Assembly (NCBI GenBank): GCA_024280835.1
Contig: JAJRPJ010000005.1
Location: forward strand, 58,241 to 122,240
Direction of reading: 5' to 3'
Source: Candidatus Zixiibacteriota bacterium
GTDB taxonomy: Bacteria > Zixibacteria > MSB-5A5 > GN15 > JACZUZ01
DNA length: 64,000 nt
Below, one piece after another: positions 32,939-43,208 of this stretch; positions within the stretch are counted from its first letter, which is position 1; every line of letters starts with the position of its first letter. Position numbers and translations under genes: made by a program. The notes under the pieces were generated by a model that saw only the letters and a program-made list of their open reading frames with translations, did no database searches and had not been told where the DNA came from.

Positions 32939-35680
32939 CTATACTGTCGCCGCAGACTTCTCCTGCGAAGCCATACCACGCAACGCCGCATGCAAGATTC
33001 CGCCGTGACGATAGTATTCAACTTCAAGCGGTGTATCAATGCGAACAATGACTTCAAACTCGTCGGTTGAACCATCAGCCCTATGTGTCACTATTCGAAC
33101 CTGTTGCTGCGGTAAGAGTCCATCATTCAAATCCAGAATGTCAAAAGTCTCACTACCATCGAGCTTATGAGTATCGGCGCTTTGGTTGGGAAAAAACTGA
33201 AGCGGTAAAACTCCCATACCAACCAGATTACTGCGATGGATTCTCTCAAAACTCTCCACTAGGACAGCTTTGACACCCAACAGAAATGTGCCTTTGGCCG
33301 CCCAATCTCTGGATGAGCCAGTCCCGTATTCTTTTCCACCAATCACAATTAGCTGAGTGTTGTTTTGACGATATTTCAGAGAAGCGTCATAAATACTCAT
33401 CTGTTCACCGTCTGGCTGATACAGCGTATAGCCACCTTCAACACCTGAAACCATACGATTCTTGATTCTGATATTGGCGAATGTTCCACGAGTCATCACC
33501 CGATCATTGCCACGCCGTGAACCAAATGAATTAAACTCACGCGGTGTCACACCAAGAGACTGCAAATATTTTCCCGCTGGCCCGTCAACTGGGATAGCGC
33601 CAGCTGGCGAGATATGGTCAGTTGTGATTGTATCACCAAAAATCGCCAACGGACGTAGATCACGGAACTCCGCAATCGATGGTGTCTCGGCTGTCAGCCC
33701 CTCGAAGAAAGGTGGCTCCTGAATATAAGTTGAATCAGAGTTCCACTCATAAAGCTCACTACCAGAACTTGGAATCTTGTTCCACTCTTCATTGCCATTC
33801 CAAACATCGGCATAGCGACTGACAAACATCTCACGCGTCACATGCTTCGTGACTGTCTCAGACACTTCGGTGTTAGTCGGCCAAATATCTTTCAAATACA
33901 CTGGAGCGCCATCACTGTCGAGTCCAAGCGCTTCGGCCCGTAAGTCAATGTTAGCTTTACCAGCTAAGGCAAACGCCACGACCAAAGGTGGCGAACAAAG
34001 ATAGTTCGCTGAAGTATACGGACTGACTCGTCCTTCAAAGTTGCGATTACCAGAGAGTACCGAGGCCACAACCATGTTTTTGTCATGTATCGCCTCGACG
34101 ATTGGCTCAGCCAATGGACCACTATTGCCAATGCAAGTTGTGCAACCATAGGCGACCACAAAGAAACCCAGTTTCTCAAGATAAGGTAGCAAGCCTGCAT
34201 CTTTCAAATACTCAGTGACAACCTGTGAGCCAGGAGCCAGCGAGGTTTTGACATAGGCTGGAACAGTTAAACCACGTTCAACAGCTTTCTTGGCCAGCAA
34301 ACCCGCCGCCAGCATCACTGATGGATTGCTGGTATTGGTGCAACTGGTAATCGAAGCGATTACAGTTGAGCCATGTTGTAGATTCTTAGAGTTCGCCGAA
34401 ACATCTTTGTCAGCTTCCCAATTTATTGGAGACTGCTCCTGGGCTTTGTCTGCGGCGACAGCAAAGCCACCATCTTTGACTGAGGCTGTGAGACACTTGT
34501 CAAAGGCGGATTTCATATTTGGAAGTTCAATTCTATCCTGCGGACGCCGTGGCCCAGCTAGTGACGGCACAACTGAATTCAAATCCAGTTCAACCACCGA
34601 AGTGTATTCAGGAACAGGACTGTCATCACCCCTAAAGAGTCCTTGCTCTTTACAATAGCGCTCAACAATATCAATTAGCTCAGTTGGTCGACCGCTGAGA
34701 GTCAAATAGCGAAGTGTCTCGGAGTCCACTGGAAAATAGCCAACAGTCGCGCCCTGCTCAGGTGACATATTGGAAATTGTCGCCCGATCTGTTAGTGACA
34801 TACTCGATACGCCAGGCCCAAAAAATTCAATAAACTTGCCGACAACCCCGACCTTGCGAAGTTTTTCCGTTATCATCAAAACCATATCAGTCGCAGTAGC
34901 GCCTTCGGGAAGCTTGCCTGTCAATTTGAACCCAATAACATCTGGAATCAACATAGACATCGGCTGCCCGAGCATAGTCGATTCGGCTTCAATACCTCCA
35001 ACACCCCAACCAATCACACCGAGTCCGTTAATCATCGGCGTATGTGAATCGGTTCCCACTAGCGTATCTGGATAGAGAAGCGCCTCACCGTCAACTTCCT
35101 GCTCAAAGACAACTTTTCCGAAGAACTCCAGATTTACCTGATGAACAATTCCAGTCGATGGCGGCGCAACACGCAAACCGTCGATTGACTCCTGCCCCCA
35201 TTTGAGAAACTCATAGCGTTCATGATTGCGTTGAAATTCACGCTCGGTGTTCCGAGCCAAAGCGTCAGCCACACCGTAATTATCTATTTGCACCGAATGA
35301 TCGATTACCAAATCCACAGGTATCTTCGGCTGAATTAGTTTTGGATCACCGCCCATGCGCGCCAATGCAGAACGCATCGCCGCCAAATCAACCAAAGCTG
35401 GCACTCCAGTGAAGTCCTGTAGCAAAATCCGCGCAGGCATAAATGGAGTTTCATCACGGTTTGACTCAACTGATTTCCACCCAGCCAAACGCCTGACATG
35501 CTCCTCGGTTGTCGCAAAGCCGTCATAATTGCGCAAAGCCGCCTCAAGCAAAATACGAATCGAATATGGCAAACGACTCATTGAGCCGAATCCTTGTTCT
35601 TCTAAAACCGCCAGCGAAAAATACTTCTTGGGGCCTGAATCTGTTTGGAGCGTTTTTAACGCTTTGAAATGGTCGTTCAT
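32939..35680 (-). CDS. acnA: Aconitate hydratase, AcnA type
   Basis: 913 residues, full length for AcnA/IRP-type aconitase. Iron-sulphur ligands lie in SITSCTNTSNPSV and YGCTTCIGNSGPL; the swivel domain carries FGDTITTDHISPAGAI, FNSFGSRRGN and GGKEYGTGSSRDWAAKG. It interconverts citrate and isocitrate in the TCA cycle, and members of this class can bind mRNA when the cluster is lost. It is upstream of gcvT in the same direction. The divergent gap to the next gene (35681-35987, 307 bp) shows only the + strand promoter noted separately. Confidence 0.95.
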   Translation of the reverse strand: MNDHFKALKTLQTDSGPKKYFSLAVLEEQGFGSMSRLPYSIRILLEAALRNYDGFATTEEHVRRLAGWKSVESNRDETPFMPARILLQDFTGVPALVDLAAMRSALARMGGDPKLIQPKIPVDLVIDHSVQIDNYGVADALARNTEREFQRNHERYEFLKWGQESIDGLRVAPPSTGIVHQVNLEFFGKVVFEQEVDGEALLYPDTLVGTDSHTPMINGLGVIGWGVGGIEAESTMLGQPMSMLIPDVIGFKLTGKLPEGATATDMVLMITEKLRKVGVVGKFIEFFGPGVSSMSLTDRATISNMSPEQGATVGYFPVDSETLRYLTLSGRPTELIDIVERYCKEQGLFRGDDSPVPEYTSVVELDLNSVVPSLAGPRRPQDRIELPNMKSAFDKCLTASVKDGGFAVAADKAQEQSPINWEADKDVSANSKNLQHGSTVIASITSCTNTSNPSVMLAAGLLAKKAVERGLTVPAYVKTSLAPGSQVVTEYLKDAGLLPYLEKLGFFVVAYGCTTCIGNSGPLAEPIVEAIHDKNMVVASVLSGNRNFEGRVSPYTSANYLCSPPLVVAFALAGKANIDLRAEALGLDSDGAPVYLKDIWPTNTEVSETVTKHVTREMFVSRYADVWNGNEEWNKIPSSGSELYEWNSDSTYIQEPPFFEGLTAETPSIAEFRDLRPLAIFGDTITTDHISPAGAIPVDGPAGKYLQSLGVTPREFNSFGSRRGNDRVMTRGTFANIRIKNRMVSGVEGGYTLYQPDGEQMSIYDASLKYRQNNTQLIVIGGKEYGTGSSRDWAAKGTFLLGVKAVLVESFERIHRSNLVGMGVLPLQFFPNQSADTHKLDGSETFDILDLNDGLLPQQQVRIVTHRADGSTDEFEVIVRIDTPLEVEYYRHGGILHAALRGMASQEKSAATV

Positions 35681-35951
35681 AATTCTAATCTATCCTGTTT
35701 CAATATGCCCAGTTTCGTAACTCAGAACTTATGAATCTCGCCTGAATTTGCCTGGACGGACAATATAGTTTGTTTGGCGAAGTCCCTCTGGAAACTAGCC
35801 CCCAGATACTCAAACCTCTAGGGAAATAGTAACTTAACTTGAGAGCTAAATCAAATATAGCTCATCCTTCAAAACTCCAGCAATTTCAGATGGTTTCAGC
35901 TACTTTATGAATAAATGGATTCCTTGGGGATGGATTTTGCGTCTAATGGTT

Positions 35952-35979
35952 TTGTTTCATCGACTCCCGAGCGTATACT
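35952..35979 (+). promoter_or_regulatory. Candidate promoter of the FAD-binding gene, possibly leaderless
   Basis: TTGTTT (35952-35957) and TATACT (35974-35979) are separated by 16 bp. The ATG begins eight bases after the -10, with no ribosome-binding site, so transcription may begin at or next to the start codon. Confidence 0.4.
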
Positions 35980-35987
35980 GCGCCACC

Positions 35988-36797
35988 ATGACCGCAATCG
36001 ATAAGTTCATAAGTGTAATAACCGACAATTTTCCCGATGATAGTCTGACATATCAAAAAGGCATCCCGACATTTCACCCAGATAATGTCTCTGATGCGGC
36101 TAAGCTCATCTCCATGGCCAGTGAACATGGCCAAAAGCTCTTTATCACTGGATTTGGCAATAATATTGACCCGATCGGCGATGATTTCACGAATCTGATT
36201 GTCTTACGCACAGATTTCCTCGGTCAAATGATCGATGTCAATGAAAGTGAATTGAGCATTGTGGTGGGAGCTGGGTTTCCTCTGCGAGAAATCAACGCCA
36301 AAATAGAATCCGCAGGGCTACTTCTGCCGATTGGCGAGCTATCCTATGTTGGCTCAGTTGGCGGGGCTATTTCAGTCGGACTGGGCGCCTATTTGAACAC
36401 CACCCATTGGGAGCCAAACGCCAAGCTGAACATCAACGCCAAAGAAAAATTTGAACCACAAATATCAATTGAACGCTATGTCTTGCGACTGGATGTCGCC
36501 ACACCGACAGGCGAGACTAAATCCTTTGGCGTTCCCTCTGCCAAACAACTCGGTGGAGAAAACTTTGGGCATATTTTTTCGTCGTCGTGGGGATTATTTG
36601 GTTTTATTGCGAGCGTCAAGCTCCGTGTCGCCCCTATTTCGGCCAAGGGCGAATATCAGGATTTGCGCCAAAGAGAAATCTCGCATGGAAAATTTCTTGA
36701 GATTACCACAGGCGCAGAAAACGCCAAAGCACAGTATTTCTCTCAATTGCGCCAAAAATTCGACCCACAAGAGCTCTTCCCGATTATCACAAATTAG
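35988..36797 (+). CDS. FAD-binding (PCMH-type) oxidoreductase, GlcD-like N-terminal half
   Basis: 269 residues from ATG 35988; an upstream in-frame ATG at 35907 would place the promoter inside the gene. Residues about 27-190 fit the FAD-binding type-4 domain: P.NVSDAAKLI, ITGFGNNID (in place of the usual GGGT), VVGAGFPLREIN and SVGGAISVG. The C-terminal FAD-oxidase domain is absent, leaving only the family's last helix (RQKFDPQELFP). Similar short GlpE/GlcE-type subunits work with partner dehydrogenases. None is adjacent, so the partner is unknown. Confidence 0.75.
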   Translation: MTAIDKFISVITDNFPDDSLTYQKGIPTFHPDNVSDAAKLISMASEHGQKLFITGFGNNIDPIGDDFTNLIVLRTDFLGQMIDVNESELSIVVGAGFPLREINAKIESAGLLLPIGELSYVGSVGGAISVGLGAYLNTTHWEPNAKLNINAKEKFEPQISIERYVLRLDVATPTGETKSFGVPSAKQLGGENFGHIFSSSWGLFGFIASVKLRVAPISAKGEYQDLRQREISHGKFLEITTGAENAKAQYFSQLRQKFDPQELFPIITN

Positions 36798-36833
36798 CCA
36801 TAATCACCCAATCAACAAAATCACCAAACAAAC

Positions 36834-36942
36834 GTAGTGGCGGGGCTTGCCCCGCCTTTTCCACTTCTAGACAACTCTGCGAACAACTGCCTAACCTACC
36901 AAACGATTCATCAGCACAGGGCGCCCCAAGGGACGCCACTAC
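36834..36942. repeat. Inverted REP pair (BIME), copy A
   Basis: Left REP 36834-36856 is GTAGTGGCGGGGC-TT-GCCCCGCC (8-bp stem, TT loop). Right REP 36920-36942, read on the minus strand, is GTAGTGGCGTCCC-TT-GGGGCGCC (8-bp stem with one G-T pair). Both start with GTAG, facing inward over 63 bp. It lies between the convergent FAD and narK genes and matches the pairs flanking the RAYT at 49137. Confidence 0.9.
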
Positions 36943-36978
36943 GTCTAGCGCCGGCAGAACAAGGAAACTATGTTGTTT

Positions 36979-38598
36979 TTAACAAGGCTTCTCAGCGCCC
37001 TTACGAGCATAGAACCACCAGTTAACCCCCAAACAAGTTAAATAATAAACCGCGAACCCATAGAGAGCGTTCTCTGGTGTTCCCGCTTTAATCTGTGTAG
37101 CAAAGATTTTCGGAATCAAGAATGCGCCATAGGCGGCAATCGCTGATGTCCAACCTAAAACTGGACCAGCTTTTTCTTTATCGAAAATCACTGCAATCAT
37201 GCGGAATGTCGAACCATTGCCAATTCCAGTTGTCGCAAACAGCAGAGTGAACAACAACAAGAAAGGCCAGAAATATGTCTCAGGAGTCGGCGAGGAGTTT
37301 GCCAAACTGATAGTGTAACCACAAGCCACCGCCGCGATGATCATGACAATCGTGTCCCAGTGCGTTACTCGCGCTCCACCGAGTTTATCTGCAAGCCAAC
37401 CGCCTACGGGACGAATCGCCGCCCCCATCGCAGCGCCAAGAAATGCGAACGCCAGAATATTTGGCGCATTAGGATTGACTATCGACTCTTGGAGAGGCAA
37501 ACCATCAGCGCCAACACGAATGTAACCAAAGACATCCTTAAGAAGTTTTGGGAAAGCATTGGCGTAACCAATAAACGAACCGAAAGTCATCACATACAAC
37601 CATGTCATAACCCAATTGTGCTTGTCGTTGAAGATACTAAACTGATCAACCAAGCTATCTTTGGTGACTTTCGGAGTCAGGAATCTCATAAAGACTAAGG
37701 TGCATAGTACCGCAATCACCAAGATCACAAAAATCTTGAGTAAAATTGGGAAGCCCCCCCAAGGAATGATGAGTAGATAAATTGCGATTGCGGCCCCGCC
37801 AAAACCTAGCGTTTGGAGCCACAGATACTTTCCAATCGAAGCCAGAGTAGAACCACTTCCATGCTGAGGCAAATTGTTCATGAAGAAAAACGCGAGAATC
37901 GCAAAGAACGCCAACACTGGAACCCAAACAAAGGCCGCATTATGAATCCAAATTGGATTGCCTTTGAGAATGCTAGATTCACCACCAAAGATTCCATAGG
38001 TAATAATCAGCGGAATTGTGACCTGCATAACCGCCACACCCAAATTACCAATGCCCGCATTCAATCCCAGCGACAAACCCTGCATACGTTTGGGAAAGAA
38101 AAAACTGATGTTCGACATCGATGAAGCAAAAGCGCCACCGCCGATTCCCGAGAGAGCTGCAAGAATAATAAATGTGCCAAAGCCAGTCTCAAGTGGCGCC
38201 GAAAGCGCATAACCCGCTCCAACAGCAGGCAGAATCATCAATAGCGTCGTCATAAACTTGACATTCCTGCCACCGCAAATTGCGATCATAAACGAGTTCG
38301 GAATGCGCAATGTAGCGCCAGCCAAACCAGCCACAGCTGGAAGTGTATAGAGCAACGCGCGATAGGCATTGCCTTCGAGAGGCACGCCGTCATTGCCCCA
38401 GCTAAAACTAAACAACGCAGGATTGACATCATGCACACCCTGCATCAACCCAACAAGCACTCCCCAATAAATCCAGACAGCAAAACCGAGCAGAAGGTTT
38501 GGAATAGAAACCCAGAGATTGCGATTGGCAATACTCTTACCTGTGCTCTCCCAGAACTGCTTGTCCTCGACATCCCATTTTGTAAGATTGGTAGCCAT
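36979..38598 (-). CDS. narK: Nitrate/nitrite transporter, MFS NarK family
   Basis: 539 residues from MATNLTKWDV (ATG 38598); an upstream ATG adds six residues. Twelve helices are visible. The nitrate signatures are GIGGGAFASSMSNISFFFPKRMQGLSLGLNAGIGNLGV in helix 5 and TGIGNGSTFRMIAVIF in helix 11, and conserved Arg residues lie in helices 2 and 8. The protein exchanges nitrate and nitrite or imports nitrate with protons. It follows a second NarK-type gene by 59 bp in the same direction, like NarK1-NarK2 pairs. No nitrate reductase genes are in the window. Confidence 0.9.
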   Translation of the reverse strand: MATNLTKWDVEDKQFWESTGKSIANRNLWVSIPNLLLGFAVWIYWGVLVGLMQGVHDVNPALFSFSWGNDGVPLEGNAYRALLYTLPAVAGLAGATLRIPNSFMIAICGGRNVKFMTTLLMILPAVGAGYALSAPLETGFGTFIILAALSGIGGGAFASSMSNISFFFPKRMQGLSLGLNAGIGNLGVAVMQVTIPLIITYGIFGGESSILKGNPIWIHNAAFVWVPVLAFFAILAFFFMNNLPQHGSGSTLASIGKYLWLQTLGFGGAAIAIYLLIIPWGGFPILLKIFVILVIAVLCTLVFMRFLTPKVTKDSLVDQFSIFNDKHNWVMTWLYVMTFGSFIGYANAFPKLLKDVFGYIRVGADGLPLQESIVNPNAPNILAFAFLGAAMGAAIRPVGGWLADKLGGARVTHWDTIVMIIAAVACGYTISLANSSPTPETYFWPFLLLFTLLFATTGIGNGSTFRMIAVIFDKEKAGPVLGWTSAIAAYGAFLIPKIFATQIKAGTPENALYGFAVYYLTCLGVNWWFYARKGAEKPC

Positions 38599-38657
38599 TT
38601 TTTGTTTACTCCTCAATATTGGAACTTATATAACTTATTCTTGGGCCAAAAACAGAC

Positions 38658-40433
38658 TTAGGAATTACTCCCCGCCGCCTGAGGTTTGAGATAATGATCA
38701 ACTGAAATTTTACCTGCGCCCTGCCAGAGCACTAGTATCAAAGCAAAGAGCACAAATAACGAAAACTCCATGCCCTGACCTTTAGAAAACAACCCTTCAA
38801 CAGAATGCACAAAGAATACAGCGCCAAGTAGGACTGTGATATTCAAGGCCGAGGCGATACGTGTCGCCAATCCCAAGGCCAGTGTGAATCCACCAACAAT
38901 ATGCACAAACACTACATACCAAGCGATTGTGATTTCGAAATTATCAAAACCAACAACATAGCCCTCAATTTCATGCATGTTCATCACAAAATAAATACCT
39001 TTGACAACCAAAGCGATACCGAGATAAACTCTCAACGCATCAATCGGTTTGAAATCCTTCATCATCGTCGCAAATTGCGGTACAGGTATCCAAGGTTTCT
39101 TCTCGACTGCCGCAGCCTGACGTTCCGCTAGAGCGATATCATATTCCTCTTTGGCATCCTTCTCCTCTTGCGGAGAGAATGTCACTAGGTATGTAACAGC
39201 CGAACAAACAAAGACCAGCACACCCAGAATCAATAGCGCCTCAGGCCAAGTTATCGCATCAGAGCGAAGCAGAAATCCCGCACCTACGGCGCCCATATTA
39301 CCACCAGCTCCAACAATACCAGAAACCGAACCAAGCGCTTTCTTGCTGATAAACGGAACAACCTAATAAGTGGCCCCCTCTGACATTTGCACAAACAAAC
39401 TAAAGACAATCATACTAGCGATAGCGAATGGCAACACAGTCATGCGCGAGAATACTATCAGAGCGATGCCCTCAATCGCTAGCGCTATCATCAACCATTT
39501 CACACGACCCTTCAGACCACCTTTGAGCGCAAAGCGATCTCCGACGACTCCGCCCATACTGCGCGCAAAAATATTCATCAAACCAAAAAGTCCAGCTACC
39601 AAACCTGCAGTCGCCAGACCTAAACCGAAATAATCTTTGTAATAGAGAGCCGCCATATTATTGATAGTCAACTCAATGCCAAAACAAGCCGCATAAATCA
39701 GGAACAATGCCCAAACACGTTTGTCCTTGGCCGCCATCATGAAGGTGCCCTTGACAGACTTGCCGCCACGGATTTCACCTTTTTCACGCAGTTCTTTGAA
39801 GTTTCCATTGGGTAGATCAGTCGTTAAGAAATAGTAGGCGATACCTGCCAGCAAAACCACTGCTCCAGCCACCACCATCGACAAACGCCAACTCCAAAAG
39901 ACGCTATAACCCAAACCAACAAAACCTGCGAAAACCAGTGGCATCACCATCTGCGTCACACCACCACCCAGATTACCCCAACCAGCCGAAGTTGCATTGG
40001 CTGTGCCAACACAGTTTGGCGCAAACATGACTGAAGTATGATATTGAGTGATTACGAAAGAAGCGCCAATTGCGCCGATAGCCAAACGGAACAGCAGGAA
40101 AGACGAATAGTCATGAGCCAGACCAATTCCCATCACAGGAATCGAACCGAGAATCAAGAGCCAAGTATAAGTAATACGTGGCCCATAACGATCACAAAGC
40201 CATCCAATGACCAAACGCGCCAAAATGGTGATAGCCACCGAGGCGATAATTGTATTACCAATTTGTGTTTTGGTGAGACCAAGTTCATCACGCACAATCG
40301 CCATCAACGGAGCAATGCCGAACCAAGCGAAGAAACAAAGGAAGAACGAGAACCAGGTCATGTGGAAAGCTCTCATCTGTCTTGTCTTCAGACTAAAGAG
40401 ATTTATCCGCGTTGCTTTGTTCTTGACGTCCAT
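38658..40433 (-). pseudogene. NarK-type MFS transporter fused to a DoxX domain, with in-frame TAG
   Basis: One continuous frame of 592 codons interrupted by TAG at 39363-39365 (codon 357). Before the stop lie about ten helices of a NarK-type transporter ending SEGATY; directly after, in the same frame, VVPFISKKALGSVSGIVGAGGNMGAVGAGF continues the nitrate signature. Residues about 460-585 are a DoxX domain (DALRVYLGIALVVKGIYF, GLATRIASALNITVLLGA). TAG ends several other genes here, so it is not globally recoded. A Ser TCG would need one base change. It could be a decayed gene, a sequencing error or readthrough. If functional, DoxX might link nitrate uptake to membrane redox. Confidence 0.85.
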
Positions 40434-40470
40434 AGAGTATTATCCTTATGGTTAAGTAGTATGCCTAAAT

Positions 40471-40627
40471 GATTGAGCTACTGCTCGATCATCGGTGTAG
40501 CAAAAATATTGTCGTAACAAAAAAAGTCATGGTCAGTGACTTATGGCCATTATAGCAAATCAATTTCAGAATACAAGACAAGAATATCGGAAATAGGGGA
40601 GCCATAGACATACTCTCACAATTGAGA
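40471..40627. promoter_or_regulatory. Dyad symmetries between the NarK-DoxX and carbonic anhydrase genes
   Basis: Three inverted repeats lie in the 245-bp divergent gap: GATTGAGC-TACT-GCTCGATC (40471-40490, one mismatch), AAGTCA-N7-TGACTT (40524-40542) and TCTCA-CAAT-TGAGA (40614-40627). The last has the 5-4-5 spacing of FNR-type sites but a different half-site. They could be operators for nitrate- or oxygen-responsive regulators. Confidence 0.35.
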
Positions 40628-40678
40628 ATATTAACCCTCAACTCAAAAATCAGCTAACCAGTTACTCTGAATATACTT

Positions 40679-41221
40679 ATGTGCACAAAAAGGATTATAT
40701 GCGTCAACAAAAGTGAGGATATTCTCTCCGCTTTACGTGAAACCCCGATAGCTGAATTATTACTATCCCACAATCTCGGAGTTCAGGTGCGGAAATATGA
40801 CCGCCCCAAAATCCTGATTTGCACCTGCATGGATTATCGGGTCAAACTCAAAATTCCAGAAAAATACGCCTTTATCATTCGCACTCCAGGCGCAAATTTG
40901 GTGGATTCTCACTTCGGTTTGGCCACAGCTGTGGCTATGAGAAGTATCCGCGCTGTAGCGATCATGGCCCACACCGATTGCGCCATGACACACATCGCCG
41001 ACAAATCTGAGATATTCATTGAGGGTTTAACGCAAGCAGGCTGGGGTCAGGAAGAAGCCAAAACTTATTTCGAGCGCCAAGCGCCAGAGCATTCAATTGG
41101 TGACGCCATTCAAATAGTCATTGACCAATGCCAACGCCTCCGCAAGCATTACCCGAATATTCTCTTTGCGCCCTTACTCTACAAAGTAGAAGACGGAAAA
41201 CTATATCAGGTCACAGAATAA
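40679..41221 (+). CDS. Beta-class carbonic anhydrase
   Basis: 180 residues. The zinc ligands and Asp-Arg dyad are in place: C50, D52 and R54 (CMDYR), then H98 and C101 (HTDC). RTPGAN at about 68-73 is the usual family loop. It hydrates CO2 in the cytoplasm. At 180 residues it is short, close to the mycobacterial Rv1284-like beta-CA group. No clear ribosome site precedes the ATG. It is divergent from the nitrate transporters and separated by dyads, which may indicate shared control. Confidence 0.85.
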   Translation: MCTKRIICVNKSEDILSALRETPIAELLLSHNLGVQVRKYDRPKILICTCMDYRVKLKIPEKYAFIIRTPGANLVDSHFGLATAVAMRSIRAVAIMAHTDCAMTHIADKSEIFIEGLTQAGWGQEEAKTYFERQAPEHSIGDAIQIVIDQCQRLRKHYPNILFAPLLYKVEDGKLYQVTE

Positions 41222-41286
41222 GGGTCAATTTCTTTCTGCACAGCCAAACGCAACCCAAGCGCCTCAAATGCGCTGCTGTAATTCAG

Positions 41287-43182
41287 CTACTCAGCGCTCT
41301 TCGTATAACCAGCGGTAGCGTCTAACCTCGGAACATCCCAAGGCGCCAGACGCATCAAATGCTCACGATGTTTTAACGCCAATTCACGTGTTTCAGAATG
41401 TTGGTAATAGGTAAGATATAGTGACATATGCGCGCCATAGAGATTTGAATCGATACTCAATGCACGTTGCATATTTTTGATCGCCAAAGAGTGTTGGCCA
41501 ACTTTCGCTAAACGAACTCCCGCATAGTAGTAAATAAACGGGTACCCGAACCCAACTGAATCCAAAGCGGCTCTGGCTTTTCCTAGTAACTCTAGAGCCT
41601 TTTGATGATTACTTCCGCTAGGCTGACTCAACGCTTCGTGCAAATTATTGATGAATGAAACAGGTAATGACATCTCCAAAGCTCCCAGTGAATCAGACAT
41701 TTTTTTATAAACGCCAATTAGCCGTCTCTGTGATTCAGTATAGAATGGAATTATGCGATAGTTATTCAAAAACGCAGGATACAAAAATAGCGCTTTCTCA
41801 CCAGGTGATGACGGTTTTGTGCCAGCCCCAAATAGAAAATAATCTGGCCGACGAGAGAGCACATATTCTGCATTGTATTTCCTTTCGCGCCAAGTCGATT
41901 TCAATCCAGCGATCAATTCCTGCGGATGTCTGGCGATTGTTGAATCGGTGAGACCGACCATATCAATCACATCATGACCCATCAACAGAAACCCAGTCAG
42001 CCCGATTGTCGAAGCGGCAACAGAGAAATTGGAATCATCAACCTCACGCAACTGCGAAACTGTTTCATATATCTGCGTATAAAGCGCGCGTTCTGACTTT
42101 TGCGATCCACGAATTGATTCATAGGGTAGCGCTAATTGCAAAATCACAACGAGGGTCACAACAAGCCCTACTGCCACACCTACTAACTGCAATTTTCTCT
42201 GCTGGAAGACTGTTGCTGAAACAACTGTCAATGCAATTGCAAACGGCGCCACAAGTGGCAACCCAAAGCGCCCAGCATAAAGCACATCCCCACCTATCAA
42301 GGCGATATACAATGAGAACAGCCCAAAGAACAACAGGCACACTCGCGCAATAGGTTTCGTTTCCTTGATTCCGAAAAGCAAAAGAAGCGGTAAAACTCCA
42401 AAACCAAAGTACCACTTGTACAATGACCACAAGTAAGTGAAACCGTCTTTAAATTGTTGAAAGTCCCAGGCGGTTTTGGCATAGTATGAATTAGGAATCA
42501 CACCACCAAAATATGACCACTTGAAAACCAAGAACGGGATAATAGTCACTAGCGTGATTAGTGTCACAGAGATTTCAAATAGAGGAAGTTTCTTAGATTG
42601 AATCACCCCCACCAAGAGAAAAAAACCAATTAACAACACACCCTCGGGTCGCGTGAGAAGAGCGATTGCTAAAGCTGGCGCCAGCAAGAATGACTGGCGT
42701 TGGTGCAAATAAATCGAAAGAAGCGCCAAGAATGAAAATAGTGGTGTCTCCAATCCCGCCATTGTCCAATACGCTAGTGAATAATTAGTGGCAACAATCA
42801 AACCAGCGCCAAAGGCAATCAGTGACGCGCTTGACACAGCGCTTTCACGACAAGCGTCTCTCACCAATAAATATGTAATTGTGATTGTTCCGCAGGAAAG
42901 AAGAGCTCCTGCGACTTTAACAAAAACGATAAATGGAACGCCAAGCTGTTTGAAGAAAATCAAAAACATCAGCCAGAAAAAATTGGTGTTCCCCTCGACA
43001 AACTCGCCGACATTCCAAACTAGCCCATGCCCCGCCAAATAGTTTGTGGCATACCGAAAAGTGATGTACGCATCATCCTGAGTAACATCAAAAGTCCAAC
43101 ACAATAACAAAAAGACGCTATACAAAACGGCTAACGGCAAAGCTGTAGTCACTAATGAGTTGACGTTAGAGCGACTTTCCAT
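41287..43182 (-). CDS. GT-C fold membrane glycosyltransferase with TPR tail
   Basis: 631 residues. About 11-12 helices over residues 10-360. The first periplasmic loop reads [39 protein letters not shown]; the DD pair and the VEG.TNF..W block are typical of GT-C enzymes related to AftB and to polyprenyl-phosphate-sugar transferases. The soluble C-terminus (about 480-620) has TPR-like helices. It probably transfers a sugar from a lipid carrier outside the inner membrane. It is convergent with the carbonic anhydrase and 26 bp after uvrA. Confidence 0.8.
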   Translation of the reverse strand: MESRSNVNSLVTTALPLAVLYSVFLLLCWTFDVTQDDAYITFRYATNYLAGHGLVWNVGEFVEGNTNFFWLMFLIFFKQLGVPFIVFVKVAGALLSCGTITITYLLVRDACRESAVSSASLIAFGAGLIVATNYSLAYWTMAGLETPLFSFLALLSIYLHQRQSFLLAPALAIALLTRPEGVLLIGFFLLVGVIQSKKLPLFEISVTLITLVTIIPFLVFKWSYFGGVIPNSYYAKTAWDFQQFKDGFTYLWSLYKWYFGFGVLPLLLLFGIKETKPIARVCLLFFGLFSLYIALIGGDVLYAGRFGLPLVAPFAIALTVVSATVFQQRKLQLVGVAVGLVVTLVVILQLALPYESIRGSQKSERALYTQIYETVSQLREVDDSNFSVAASTIGLTGFLLMGHDVIDMVGLTDSTIARHPQELIAGLKSTWRERKYNAEYVLSRRPDYFLFGAGTKPSSPGEKALFLYPAFLNNYRIIPFYTESQRRLIGVYKKMSDSLGALEMSLPVSFINNLHEALSQPSGSNHQKALELLGKARAALDSVGFGYPFIYYYAGVRLAKVGQHSLAIKNMQRALSIDSNLYGAHMSLYLTYYQHSETRELALKHREHLMRLAPWDVPRLDATAGYTKSAE

Positions 43183-43208
43183 TCCCGACTAATCCTCCGC
43201 GTTCTAGC

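Noticed and set aside
39363..39365. Genome-wide recoding of TAG
   Set aside because: TAG is the natural end of several intact genes in the window (for example those ending at 50883, 51754, 60362 and 62157), so it still terminates.
40672..40677. TATACT as -10 box of the carbonic anhydrase gene
   Set aside because: It touches the ATG (one base between), too close for a start site at or before the codon, and no -35 lies at the right distance.
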